Shown piece after piece: positions 24,806-33,996 of a DNA stretch of 64,000 bases. Source of the stretch: Litchfieldia salsa (GTDB lineage: Bacteria > Bacillota > Bacilli > Bacillales > Bacillaceae_L); the NCBI RefSeq assembly GCF_900104555.1, contig NZ_FNJU01000008.1:137608-201607 (forward strand), written 5' to 3'. The notes below the pieces were generated by a model. It was given only the letters and a program-made list of their open reading frames with translations, was not told the origin of the DNA and made no database searches. Each line of letters starts with the position of its first letter. Within the stretch, counting starts at the first letter, position 1. The position numbers and the translations under genes were made by a program.

Positions 24806-26611
24806 TTATTTAAACAACTCCACCAATCTCGCCCAAAATCCTTTCACTTCTTCCACCGTTTTTTCACTTTCTTCTGCCTCTTCTTGTTTGATACTCTCGG
24901 TTTTCAGAACAAATTGGACAGAATTAATATCTTCATTCTTTGATGAAACAAAGGATACTGGTTCGAAGTCAGACTTGTCGTATTCACTCATCATCTGATC
25001 GACTTCTTCTTTTATTTGTTCTGGTAAATCACTTGTGGCTTCATAAAGTTCGGTGGTTCCGTCATGAAGCTGGCTTGCACCGCTTTCTAATTTACCAGTG
25101 CCATCTGACAGTGCGACAACTCCATTATGCAACTCGGAATATGAGCTAGATAATTGGCTCACCCCACCTGTATACTTCACCAACCCTGAATGGAACGCAC
25201 GATAATTCGAAGACAATTGACTTACTCCATCACGCAATTGTGTAATGGATTCTGCGATATTCATCTCTTCAAGAGAAGTTGATAGCCCATTTGCTATTTG
25301 CTCTAGTTGGCTCGCCATTTCTAATAATGCTCCACTAACCTGCACTAAAGTTCCATCAACTGCAACAAAAGCTTCCTGTACAGATAAATAAGTCCCTTTT
25401 GCTGTTCGGGCAGTGGAATATGTTTCAATTAATTGATCAAGGACTTGCTGATCAGCTCCACTTCCATACAATTGTTGGATTTGCTCTTCCGAAATCTCAT
25501 ATTCCGGAATTGCTGCCATAGCGGTATTTAATGCACTGTATGCAGTAGCATAGTTTTCCTTCAATGTCGTTAATCCCTTTGTTGTTTCTTTTAACCCACC
25601 TGAGATTTGAACAAGTCCTTCTTCTAGCTTTTTCACATCACCAAGATTCATATTCTCTGAGTTAGCACTAAGATTAGTTGATAATTTATCAAGTGCACCC
25701 TCAATTTGCCCAGATGCATTCACCAGTTCTGAAGAGGAGTGAGCAATTGCATACATACCATCTTTGTATTGCTTAGAACCATTACTTAGACCTTTAACGC
25801 CATTGTTTAATTCACTAACACCATTTGCTAATGCCCCAACACCGTCATCGACTTCTTTAATTGCGTCTGTTAAAGTGTGTATTTCACCTGTCATATCATC
25901 TATATTAGGTGCGTCAATTGGCAAAGAAGACGGGATCGCAGTGATATCGATGCCATCTAACTCGAAATCAACAACATCAGCTTCAACAACAAGCTCTTCC
26001 TCTTTCTCTGGCATCACGGTAAATGTAACTTGTTTACTTTTACCCGCATTGGCTAGCATGCCATTAGGGGCCTGTATATCACTGAAAAGTTCTAGATTAA
26101 GAGTTAGAGAGATTTGTAGTAGATAGTTTTCAAAAAACACTTGATCTACTTCCTTATTAGCAGATGTTGCAATTCGGATTTCTACATGCCCTTCTTTTCC
26201 AGCAAGTTCCTCTGGTGCTATTTGTTTTCCGTCTAACAGGTATGAAACCGAAATATTCCATGGCAGAGCTTTCTCGTTCATGTTTCCTTGATAATAGAAT
26301 TTCCCCTCAGTTGCAGTAAATTCTACTGTATTGTCGATTTGCTCTAATGGAGCTAAGTCTGACAAGTTTTTCAGATTTGAATAATGTCCATAATCAACAA
26401 TTTTTCCCGCTTTATTAATATCTAAAATGTTAACAACATATATTTCTTGTCGTTCCCCATTGGCACTTAGCTTTGCATACACCACTTCATCCTTTGAGGA
26501 GATTTCCCCTGGCTTACTTTCATTAGAAGCAGCCGTTACAAGAAATGAAGGAAGTGCAAAAAGGATGGCAGCAAGTACGAGTAGACTCTTTTTTAATCTC
26601 TTCATCATCAT
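24806..26611 (-). CDS. Exported YhgE-like coiled-coil partner of MMPL exporter
   Basis: 601 residues. A Sec signal peptide (KKSLLVLAAILFALPSFLVTA, about 6-27) is followed by a beta-rich region (about 35-230). A long run of about 10-15-residue heptad-like repeats with LxxG/GxxxLxxG pattern follows (about 245-540: GVSELNNGVKGLSNGSKQY and similar), as in YhgE/Pip-type proteins. The C-terminal tail is charged, with a short amphipathic helix. The ATG overlaps the stop of the MMPL exporter gene by four bases, so the two are co-translated. It probably acts as an extracytoplasmic adaptor of the exporter (inference from gene pairing). Cargo unknown. Confidence 0.8.
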   Translation of the reverse strand: MMMKRLKKSLLVLAAILFALPSFLVTAASNESKPGEISSKDEVVYAKLSANGERQEIYVVNILDINKAGKIVDYGHYSNLKNLSDLAPLEQIDNTVEFTATEGKFYYQGNMNEKALPWNISVSYLLDGKQIAPEELAGKEGHVEIRIATSANKEVDQVFFENYLLQISLTLNLELFSDIQAPNGMLANAGKSKQVTFTVMPEKEEELVVEADVVDFELDGIDITAIPSSLPIDAPNIDDMTGEIHTLTDAIKEVDDGVGALANGVSELNNGVKGLSNGSKQYKDGMYAIAHSSSELVNASGQIEGALDKLSTNLSANSENMNLGDVKKLEEGLVQISGGLKETTKGLTTLKENYATAYSALNTAMAAIPEYEISEEQIQQLYGSGADQQVLDQLIETYSTARTAKGTYLSVQEAFVAVDGTLVQVSGALLEMASQLEQIANGLSTSLEEMNIAESITQLRDGVSQLSSNYRAFHSGLVKYTGGVSQLSSSYSELHNGVVALSDGTGKLESGASQLHDGTTELYEATSDLPEQIKEEVDQMMSEYDKSDFEPVSFVSSKNEDINSVQFVLKTESIKQEEAEESEKTVEEVKGFWARLVELFK

Positions 26612-28665
26612 TTCCCCTTATAAAAATTTGCTTTCCACGTTGTTTTCATAATCAATTTATCAAACACTAACAGACATGCTGGTAGGAAAAACACCACCAT
26701 AATAAAGGCAAGTAACGCACCTCTTCCAAGCAATAACCCGATTGATGAAACAATTGGGTTAGATGACGTAATCCATAAGATGAAACCTACACTTGATAGG
26801 ATGGAAGCTGAGATCCCAATTGAGAATATTTTCTCATCAACTGTTTTCTTTACCGCTTCAAGTACAGTCATTTCCGTTCGGTATTCTTTGTACGCATCTG
26901 TCAGTAGAATTGCATAATCGACTGTTGCCGCAAGTTGAATAATACTAATCAGTAGATACCCTACATATACCAAAGGAGAATCAGTAAAATAAGGGACCGA
27001 TAAATTAATCCAAACAGCTGACTGAATCGTTAGCAGAAGAATCAAAGGGATTCCGATCGACTTAAATGTCACGATTAGTACAATGGCAATGGTAATGATG
27101 GTTAATAAATTGACTAATTTATTATCTTTTTGAACGGTGTTTTTTATATCGTATAATGTAACACTTTCTCCAACCGAGTAGATATCATCACCGTAGTATT
27201 TCTCGGCCGTATGTTGGACCTTTTCAATTAATTGAAAAGCCTCGGTCCCCTCTGTCTTTGTTTCCGTTTGAAGGATAATTCGACTATAATTTTCGGAATA
27301 AAATTGTTCTGTAATCGATGCATCCAAATATTCTGGAGGAATCGCAGCACTAACTGTATTTACATACGCAAGAACACTAGAAACATGCTCAATTTTTTCT
27401 AAATCTTGAACTAATTCCTCTTCGTTAGCAATTTCCCCTTTGGGAACAAGTAAGACAATCGGAGTACTCTCACCAAAGCTCTCTTTAATTTTAGCAATAT
27501 CACTTCCAGCTCTTGTGGTTTCCGGTTGGTCTCCGACCCCATAGGTAAAACGCGTCTGACTTTGTGCTAAAAAGGCAGGTACAATTAGAAGGATGATAAT
27601 TAGTAAGCTTACTAATCTTGATTTAGTTACAGCACCACCAATTCTCTTAAAGCTAGGAAGCAATGGTTTATGCTGTGTTTTATCAATCCATTTATAAAGT
27701 AAAAGAGTCAGCGCAGGTAAAAAGACCATGACACTAATAAAGCTTAATACTATCCCTTTTACTAAGTTGATTCCTAAATCTGAACCAATTTCGAACTCCA
27801 TAAATGATAGTGCCATAAAACCAAAAAAAGTGGTTGAGGCACTTGCCGTAATTGCCGAGAAGGATTTCTTCATCGCAAGCTGCATGGCCTCATGAGGGTC
27901 CGCTACCTTCTTTCGATAATCAGAGAAACTATGAAGAAGGAATATCGCATAATCTAATGAAACAGCAAGCTGTAATATAGGTGCTACCGACTGAGTAACA
28001 AACGAGACTTCTCCAAGAAAAATATTTGTACCCATGTTAATTAAGACAGAGACACCAATAGCTGTTAAGAAAAATAACGGTTCGACCCAAGAATTGGTCG
28101 ATAAAACTAAAATCAGGATAATAATAGGGACTAATAAGGCAGCTGCATACATCGATTCTTTACCAGCCATCGTTTGCTGTGTTGCTGTATTAACCGATTC
28201 ACCTGCCATCGCATTTTCTTCACCGATGAGCTCATAAATCGCACTCGTAACAGCTACTTCATCTCCAGCTAGAATACTGAATAAGAATAACGCTTTACCA
28301 TCTTTATAATAAGATTCCACAACCTCTTCATCAGCTATTTCAAGTGGAGCTTTTATATCAATTGCATCATCTAACCAAGTGACATCTGATACACCATCAA
28401 TTGAAGATAGCTTCTCTTTAAAATCAAGTGCTTCCTGTATACTCAAATCATTCATCATCACTCGATTGGTCGGAACACTACCCTCAAATTCCTGTTCCAT
28501 AATCTCCATCGCAATGGTTGATTGAGCATCTTCTGGCAAGTACTCTTTCATATCGTAATTGACCGATACAGTAATAGATGCTAAGGCACTAAGTACTGTA
28601 AGAATCATAAATGTTATCACAATGATCTTTTTATGTTTAATAATTCGTGCCGCAATGTTTATCAG
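26608..28665 (-). CDS. MMPL/RND family exporter
   Basis: About 685 residues with two repeats of six transmembrane helices, each preceded by a large outer loop. The Asp-Tyr proton-relay pairs of MMPL proteins are present in VSLDYAIFLL (first half) and ATVDYAILLTD (second half). Start choice: the first standard start, GTG at 28620, has no ribosome site and would remove the basic N-terminus. The frame stays open upstream to CTG 28665, adding LINIAARIIKHKK, and AGAGGGTGAG lies a few bases before it. I therefore place the start at CTG 28665. It is divergent from a TetR gene and shares its operator region. It likely exports a lipid or hydrophobic compound. Confidence 0.88.
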   Translation of the reverse strand: MINIAARIIKHKKIIVITFMILTVLSALASITVSVNYDMKEYLPEDAQSTIAMEIMEQEFEGSVPTNRVMMNDLSIQEALDFKEKLSSIDGVSDVTWLDDAIDIKAPLEIADEEVVESYYKDGKALFLFSILAGDEVAVTSAIYELIGEENAMAGESVNTATQQTMAGKESMYAAALLVPIIILILVLSTNSWVEPLFFLTAIGVSVLINMGTNIFLGEVSFVTQSVAPILQLAVSLDYAIFLLHSFSDYRKKVADPHEAMQLAMKKSFSAITASASTTFFGFMALSFMEFEIGSDLGINLVKGIVLSFISVMVFLPALTLLLYKWIDKTQHKPLLPSFKRIGGAVTKSRLVSLLIIILLIVPAFLAQSQTRFTYGVGDQPETTRAGSDIAKIKESFGESTPIVLLVPKGEIANEEELVQDLEKIEHVSSVLAYVNTVSAAIPPEYLDASITEQFYSENYSRIILQTETKTEGTEAFQLIEKVQHTAEKYYGDDIYSVGESVTLYDIKNTVQKDNKLVNLLTIITIAIVLIVTFKSIGIPLILLLTIQSAVWINLSVPYFTDSPLVYVGYLLISIIQLAATVDYAILLTDAYKEYRTEMTVLEAVKKTVDEKIFSIGISASILSSVGFILWITSSNPIVSSIGLLLGRGALLAFIMVVFFLPACLLVFDKLIMKTTWKANFYKGK

Positions 28666-28705
28666 AACTCACCCTCTCTTGCCTTATTTTCATATACACC
28701 ATATC

Positions 28706-28770
28706 ATTATATTGACACAGTGTTGCCTAATCAACAGTCAGTTCTTTAACATCCGTGAGTTAGGCAACAC
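28706..28770 (-). promoter_or_regulatory. Promoter of the MMPL operon with paired TetR-type operator
   Basis: On the minus strand, -35 TTGATT (28734-28729) and -10 TATAAT (28711-28706) are spaced 17 bp. GTGTTGCCTAA (28720-28730) lies in the spacer, and its exact inverse TTAGGCAACAC is at 28760-28770. The two 11-bp arms are 40 bp apart centre to centre. They fit binding by the divergent TetR regulator. Confidence 0.7.
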
Positions 28771-28816
28771 TTTCATAAATTATGTTGCTTATCAGTAAAA
28801 AGAAAGGATTTCTTAA

Positions 28817-29392
28817 ATGACTACTTCTAAATTAGACAGACGCAAAAAATACACTCGCATGGTTCTAAAGGACAGTCTTATACAGCTTTTAAAAGAAAAG
28901 GACATGTCTTCAATTACAGTCAAAGAAATATGTGAACGGGCAGATATCAACCGCTCTACATTCTATTCCCATTACGCGGATCACTTTGACCTACTTGATA
29001 AAATCGAAGAAGAAATAATCGAGGAGATGGCAGGATATTTAAGTCGTTTCACATTTGAAAATGAAGAGGATGAGCTCCAGATTCTTGAAAGATTACTAGA
29101 CTACTTCGCATCAAAACAAGAAATATGTAAGACCCTCCTAAGTGAAAATACTGATACAACCTTCCAGAAAAAAGTAATGATTTTCGCACATCAATTCTTC
29201 ATGCAGAACTGGAAAGCAGGAAACCATCATGATGTGGAAATTTCTGAGTATTTAAGTACATTTATTATCAGCGGAAGTATCCATGTTATGAAAAATTGGT
29301 TATCCAATGGAATGGACAAATCACCAAAAGAAATGGCAGAGATCCTAACCAATCTCATCAATAAGGGACTTTTAGGGACAAATGGTGGTTAA
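28817..29392 (+). CDS. TetR family transcriptional regulator
   Basis: 191 residues. The N-terminal helix-turn-helix (about 10-55) includes the typical MSSITVKEICERADINRSTF YSHY pattern. The C-terminal domain fits the TetR_C type found in Bacillus YhgD-like regulators. It is divergent from the MMPL exporter pair, and the shared gap has a paired inverted repeat, so it most likely represses the exporter. GAAAGGA precedes the ATG. The ligand is unknown. Confidence 0.92.
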   Translation: MTTSKLDRRKKYTRMVLKDSLIQLLKEKDMSSITVKEICERADINRSTFYSHYADHFDLLDKIEEEIIEEMAGYLSRFTFENEEDELQILERLLDYFASKQEICKTLLSENTDTTFQKKVMIFAHQFFMQNWKAGNHHDVEISEYLSTFIISGSIHVMKNWLSNGMDKSPKEMAEILTNLINKGLLGTNGG

Positions 29393-29436
29393 AAGTCTAG
29401 TCTTTTTAACCGCTATTATCTGTCAGACTTGAAAAA

Positions 29437-29462
29437 CGCATGACATTATATCATGTCATGCG
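29437..29462. terminator. Bidirectional terminator
   Basis: CGCATGACA and TGTCATGCG pair perfectly around an 8-nt loop. TTTTTC follows on the minus strand and CCTTTGTT on the plus strand. Confidence 0.75.
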
Positions 29463-29481
29463 CCTTTGTTAAGAGGGTATT

Positions 29482-29855
29482 TTATTTTCGCCAAAAGCCC
29501 GCACAAGTTTCTTTATCTTGAATATTAAATTCAATCATTTTTGCAAGCAATTCATAATTAACAGGCTGATTCCAAGGAATTCGAAACAACCCTTTGGTAG
29601 CACTGTAGCCAGCTTCGGCAATTGGATCAGCAAAGGTCGCCATGCCAGCTTCTTCAGGCGAAACACTCATATGATGTTTGGCGATGGAAATACCTAAAAT
29701 AAAGGTACCATGATCGGTAAACATCGGCGTATTCTACTTGATTTGTGGTTTTAAATTTGGGAACTCATTAGCAATCCACATCAACACTTTCTCTGTTCGC
29801 GCTCACGATGATCTGGGTTATCAATACCCGCTAAAAATTCAGAAAAAACCTCTAT
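29482..29855 (-). pseudogene. YdhG-like (DUF1801, frataxin-like iron chaperone) pseudogene
   Basis: The reading frame 29724-29482 ([11 protein letters not shown] to CAGFWRK) is only the C-terminal two thirds of the family. Upstream bases encode the rest with three lesions. (1) The expected start is ATA at 29855-29853, behind AAGGGGG, followed by EVFSEFLAGIDNPDHRE. (2) Two extra bases (CGCG for CG) near 29801-29806 shift the frame. (3) A TAG stands where the conserved Trp codon precedes NTPMFTDHG. The length 374 = 3x124+2 agrees with a 2-bp insertion. Family members bind iron for Fe-S or heme assembly. This copy is very probably dead. Confidence 0.72.
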
Positions 29856-30043
29856 ATAGCCCCCTTGATATTAAGGTTATAACTAAAAGCTATAACCAGC
29901 CATAGGATCTTTGTTCTACCCTATAACACTCACATCATGTTACATTTAACTCACATTAAAAAAGGAAAACTGTTGATTGGAACGGAAATCGACTACTAGT
30001 TTATTAAATACGAAATTAACCATAATAGAAAGAAGGAATTCAA

Positions 30044-31147
30044 ATGACAAAGACACTTGTTAAAGCTCCATTTAAAGCAGATCACGTTGGAAGTTTACTT
30101 CGCCCTCAATCAATCCATGATGCTAGAAAGAAATTTGCAGAAGGTATCATCTCGGCTGAAGAATTACGTGCTGTGGAAACAAAGGAAATTAAAAGAATTG
30201 TAGATAAACAGATTGAAGTTGGTTTAGAAGCGGTAACTGATGGTGAGTTCCGTCGTAGATTTTGGCATACTGATTTCATGGAACACCTAAACGGGGTTGA
30301 GGGTTATGTGCCAGAGCATGGTTATAAATTTAAAGGTATTGAAACTGAAGCATATAATGTACGTGTCACAGGAAAAGTTTCTTTTAATCCTGATCACCCA
30401 CACGTTAAAGATTTTATTGAATTTAAGGAGATTGTCGGAGACCGTGCAGTTGCAAAAATGACGATTCCAAGTCCAAATCAATTTTTCAATGCTGGTATTC
30501 GTAATGAAGAAATTTATCCAACTGTTGAGGAATTTGCTAAAGACGTGATCCAAGCTTATCGTGATGCACTTCATGCATTTTATGAGGCAGGCTGCCGTTA
30601 TTTACAACTAGACGATGTGTATATCGCTGGACTTTGTGCAACAGACCTTCCATTTGCAACAAGTGATTTAGATAGACAGAAATTAATTGACCTTGCCTTA
30701 GATGTTGTAAACGGAGTATTAGAAGGAAAGCCGGAAGACCTAATTGTTACAACTCACCTTTGCCGTGGAAACTATCAATCAGCTTGGGCGTTTGAAGGTC
30801 CATATGACCGAATTGCACCTAGCTTCTTTGCAAAAGAAAAAGTAGACGGCTTCTTCTTAGAATATGATGATGAGCGTTCTGGAGACTTCAAGCCATTAGA
30901 ACATGTTCCAGCAGGTGGACCGCAGGTAGTAGTAGGTGTATTCACATCTAAAACTGGGGAATTAGAAGATAAAGAGGCAATCAAAGCTCGTGTTCAAGAA
31001 GCATCTAACTACGTACCACTTGAACAAATTTGTATCAGCCCACAATGTGGCTTTGCTTCCACACATCATGGAAATATCTTAACTGAAGAAGAGCAATGGG
31101 AAAAGTTAAAGTATATTGCTGATGTTGCGAAAGAAATTTGGGGCTAA
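30044..31147 (+). CDS. MetE C-terminal-like methyltransferase (YxjG/YxjH family)
   Basis: 367 residues, the length of the Bacillus YxjG/YxjH group. It corresponds to the catalytic C-terminal barrel of cobalamin-independent methionine synthase. KADHVGSLLRP starts the domain. Zinc ligands are visible as His and Cys in TTHLCRGNY, Glu in FFLEYDDERSGDF, and Cys in SPQCGFAS. It should transfer a methyl group to a thiol such as homocysteine, from a folate or alternative donor. No S-box riboswitch was seen in the leader 29860-30043, unlike the B. subtilis genes as I recall. AGAAAGAAGG precedes the ATG. Confidence 0.9.
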   Translation: MTKTLVKAPFKADHVGSLLRPQSIHDARKKFAEGIISAEELRAVETKEIKRIVDKQIEVGLEAVTDGEFRRRFWHTDFMEHLNGVEGYVPEHGYKFKGIETEAYNVRVTGKVSFNPDHPHVKDFIEFKEIVGDRAVAKMTIPSPNQFFNAGIRNEEIYPTVEEFAKDVIQAYRDALHAFYEAGCRYLQLDDVYIAGLCATDLPFATSDLDRQKLIDLALDVVNGVLEGKPEDLIVTTHLCRGNYQSAWAFEGPYDRIAPSFFAKEKVDGFFLEYDDERSGDFKPLEHVPAGGPQVVVGVFTSKTGELEDKEAIKARVQEASNYVPLEQICISPQCGFASTHHGNILTEEEQWEKLKYIADVAKEIWG

Positions 31148-31170
31148 AACCATAAGAAACGACCTTTGAC

Positions 31171-31206
31171 AACATCGGTGCATTTAATAAATGCATCGAT
31201 GTTTTT
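31171..31206 (+). terminator. Intrinsic terminator of the MetE-like gene
   Basis: Arms 31171-31185 and 31189-31203 (15 bp, one G-T pair) are followed by TTTTT. Confidence 0.9.
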
Positions 31207-31235
31207 CAATTTGTCTTCGCTTATAACAAATTGAA

Positions 31236-31258
31236 AGAGACCATTAATTATGGTCTCT
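31236..31258. terminator. 9-bp hairpin downstream of DUF1328 gene
   Basis: AGAGACCAT and ATGGTCTCT pair around TAATT, 22 bp past the DUF1328 stop. The minus-strand T-tract (CTTTCAATTTG) is weak. Confidence 0.4.
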
Positions 31259-31279
31259 AGAATTAGAATACATTCATCC

Positions 31280-31447
31280 TTATCTCCGCCTCATAAAGCT
31301 ACCAATAAGCGACATAATAAACAGAATGATGAAAATGTAAAAGATAAATTTAGCTATTTCAATTGCTGCACCAGCTATACCAATAAAGCCAAAAAATCCT
31401 GCTATAAGTGCAATGATAATAAATATAATTGACCATTTTAACATCAT
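31280..31447 (-). CDS. Small DUF1328-family membrane protein (YtjA-like)
   Basis: 55 residues starting [20 protein letters not shown]. Two hydrophobic helices flank a Gly/Ala-rich turn ([14 protein letters not shown]) and the end is FMRRR, the compact pattern of DUF1328 (YtjA-like) membrane proteins. AAGGGCG lies upstream of the double ATG at 31447/31444. Function is unknown in the family. Confidence 0.8.
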   Translation of the reverse strand: MMLKWSIIFIIIALIAGFFGFIGIAGAAIEIAKFIFYIFIILFIMSLIGSFMRRR

Positions 31448-31510
31448 GTTCACGCCCTTCTTTGAAGTGTATACATAACAATACCCATCCTTTTGTTAAG
31501 TAAACATACA

Positions 31511-31559
31511 AGAAAAGCGCAAGCGCCTTGTTCAGCCCCAATGGGCTAAGCGCTGGAGC
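31511..31559. repeat. Bacillaceae-type intergenic repeat (GCGCAAGCGCC...AGCGCTGGAGC)
   Basis: The sequence contains AAAAGCGCAAGCGCC, an AGCCC/GGGCT hairpin and AAGCGCTGGAGC. I recognise this pattern as a dispersed element in many Bacillus genomes. The dispersed nature cannot be shown from one window. Confidence 0.55.
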
Positions 31560-31705
31560 AGACACTTCAACTGAGTTTTATGCTTTCTTATCTTTTTAAA
31601 AAAACGTATCAGTCCTTAATTTGACAAGGTGTCGAGGCCACTCAAAATGTGTTTATTTTTGATAAATGATGTTTTTTCCTACTATAAATACCGACTACAT
31701 GTTGG

Positions 31706-31794
31706 ATATGCACGAGAAATCTGATATATGCACAGAATAACAATTATATGCACAACTTTTTCCGATATATGCACGACCTCTTTAATATATGCAC
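31706..31794. repeat. Five phased direct repeats of ATATGCAC
   Basis: ATATGCAC occurs at 31706, 31726, 31746, 31767 and 31787, so the spacing is 20, 20, 21 and 20 bp, close to two helical turns. The bases between are only loosely alike (often a preceding GAT and a following GA). It lies in the 467-bp gap 31448-31914 between divergently placed transcription units. The rest of that gap holds only the GCGCAAGCGC repeat. Confidence 0.8.
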
Positions 31795-31914
31795 ATTTCA
31801 CTCTCTCAACCGACAAAATCCCCCACTAAAATCACTTCTAAACATGGAAAAAGCACCATAACAATATGTGTTACAGTGCATGTATTCAAAAGGTACTCTT
31901 TAAAATCCGAATTC

Positions 31915-32328
<414 letters not shown>

Positions 32329-32357
32329 CTATCATTTTAATTCCATTGAAAAGACCT

Positions 32358-32531
32358 TTATGAGTTTGTAAAAGTTTTCATAATATAGTCAAAAGCCACT
32401 CCACCGATATAAACACCAAAAATACCTAACACACCTGAAAGAACAGGTGGAGCTGGTAATGGAAGACGCATAAACTTAAAGGCAACACCTATCACAATTC
32501 CAGCTAATATACTCAATAACAATTCCTTCAT
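32358..32531 (-). CDS. XapX domain small membrane protein (DUF1427)
   Basis: 57 residues from ATG 32531 (AAGGAG seven bases upstream). Earlier in-frame starts are too close to that ribosome site. Two hydrophobic helices flank the hallmark RLPLPAPPVLSGVLGIFGVY. XapX proteins are found beside nucleoside genes, and their role is unknown. It sits between pdp and cdd. Confidence 0.85.
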   Translation of the reverse strand: MKELLLSILAGIVIGVAFKFMRLPLPAPPVLSGVLGIFGVYIGGVAFDYIMKTFTNS

Positions 32532-32595
32532 TTTCATTCTCCTTAATTGAAAAATAAACAACTTAAACAGGTACTCACTCTCTTAAATGAAAGAT

Positions 32596-32618
32596 AGGCC
32601 CACTAATCGGGCCCTCTC
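32596..32618 (-). terminator. Weak hairpin after pdp
   Basis: GGCCC and GGGCC pair over 5 bp, ten bases past the pdp stop. The T-tract TATCTTTCATTT is imperfect, so this may only attenuate read-through into xapX-cdd. Confidence 0.35.
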
Positions 32619-32625
32619 TTTATTT

Positions 32626-33930
32626 CTACTGATAAATAATGTCATAAATCAAAGGGTTTAATTCTACACTTCTTTGAGAAATAGAATAAGCATCATAAAT
32701 TCGATTGATTACTTCAGTAACTTCTGGCGTATTACTATGAATCGTCACAAGTGACTCCCCTTTTTTTACTAATTCACCAATCTTTTTATTTAATACAAGC
32801 CCAACTGCTAAATCAATTTCTGATTCTTTTGTTGTTCTTCCTGCTCCTAAAATACTTGAAGCAATTCCAATTTTATCAGCAATGATTTCTGCAATATAAC
32901 CATCCTCTTTTGCTTCCACTTCAAAGGTATAAGAAGCTGTTGGTAGCCTTGATGGGTCATCAATAATTGAATCGTCTCCACCTTGAGCAGCAATAAAGGT
33001 TTTAAAGGTTTCAATCGCTTTCCCTGTTTCAATAGATTTCTCTAACATTTCACGTGCTTCGTCAACATTTTCCGCTTTACCTGCTAAATAGACCATTTTA
33101 CTTCCAAGTGTTAAACACAACTCATGTAAGTCGACTGGTCCTTTACCCTTTAAAGTGTCAATCGCTTCTTTTACTTCTAGTGCATTTCCGATTGCAAAGC
33201 CTAACGGCTGGTTCATATCAGAAATAACGGCAATCGTTTTACGACTAGCACCATTACCGATTTGTACCATGGCATGTGCAAGTTCCTTTGCAGATTCTAA
33301 ATCCTTCATAAATGCGCCTGATCCTATTTTGACATCCAAAACGATTGCATCTGCACCTGAAGCAATTTTCTTACTCATAATGGAGCTTGCGATTAGTGGA
33401 ATTGAATCAACCGTTGCCGTTACATCTCGTAATCCATATAACTTCTTATCAGCAGGTGTTAAATTCCCACTTTGACCAACAACTGCAATTTTATTTTTAT
33501 TCACTAGGTTATTAAACGTTTCACCATCAATCTCAACCTGAAAGCCACTTATCGACTCTAATTTATCAATGGTTCCTCCTGTGTGTCCAAGTCCACGTCC
33601 AGACATTTTCGCAACTGGTACACCTACAGAAGCAACTAATGGAGCAAGAATCAGTGTTGTTGTATCACCAACTCCACCTGTACTGTGTTTATCGACTTTT
33701 ATTCCTTCAATGGAAGAAAGGTCAATTTGGTCACCTGATTCAACCATTGCCATCGTTAAATCTACTCGTTCTGAAATGGTCATATCTCGAAAGAAAATAG
33801 CCATCGCCATTGCAGACATTTGATAATCTGGTATATCTCCATCCGTATAACCCTTAATCATAAAACTAATTTCTTCTCTAGTTAGTTCATGACCCTCACG
33901 CTTTTTCTCTATTAAATCGACCATTCTCAT
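32626..33930 (-). CDS. pdp: Pyrimidine-nucleoside phosphorylase
   Basis: 434 residues, the full length of the family. [19 protein letters not shown] (about 82-100) and [18 protein letters not shown] (about 110-127) are the phosphate- and nucleoside-binding signatures. It cleaves uridine, thymidine and deoxyuridine to base and sugar-1-phosphate. It follows nupC by 66 bp and precedes xapX and cdd, forming a salvage operon. AAGGATGAG precedes the ATG at 33930. Confidence 0.96.
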   Translation of the reverse strand: MRMVDLIEKKREGHELTREEISFMIKGYTDGDIPDYQMSAMAMAIFFRDMTISERVDLTMAMVESGDQIDLSSIEGIKVDKHSTGGVGDTTTLILAPLVASVGVPVAKMSGRGLGHTGGTIDKLESISGFQVEIDGETFNNLVNKNKIAVVGQSGNLTPADKKLYGLRDVTATVDSIPLIASSIMSKKIASGADAIVLDVKIGSGAFMKDLESAKELAHAMVQIGNGASRKTIAVISDMNQPLGFAIGNALEVKEAIDTLKGKGPVDLHELCLTLGSKMVYLAGKAENVDEAREMLEKSIETGKAIETFKTFIAAQGGDDSIIDDPSRLPTASYTFEVEAKEDGYIAEIIADKIGIASSILGAGRTTKESEIDLAVGLVLNKKIGELVKKGESLVTIHSNTPEVTEVINRIYDAYSISQRSVELNPLIYDIIYQ

Positions 33931-33996
33931 AAATTCTCATCCTTACAAATAAGTTTTTTTAAATAAGGGGATTTAAAAGGGGATAGCCCCTTTAAC

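Noticed and set aside
29860-30043. Possible S-box (SAM) riboswitch before the MetE-like gene
   Set aside because: I looked for the conserved S-box helices and the terminator switch and found none in the leader.
31250-31565. Two 60-68-codon frames over the DUF1328 gene
   Set aside because: Both are out of frame with the DUF1328 gene, Cys/Tyr/Lys-rich and unlike any protein. The real gene is the 55-residue frame 31280-31447.
31706-31794. CRISPR array
   Set aside because: The repeated unit is only 8 bp, the period is 20 bp, and there are no cas genes, so it does not fit a CRISPR array.
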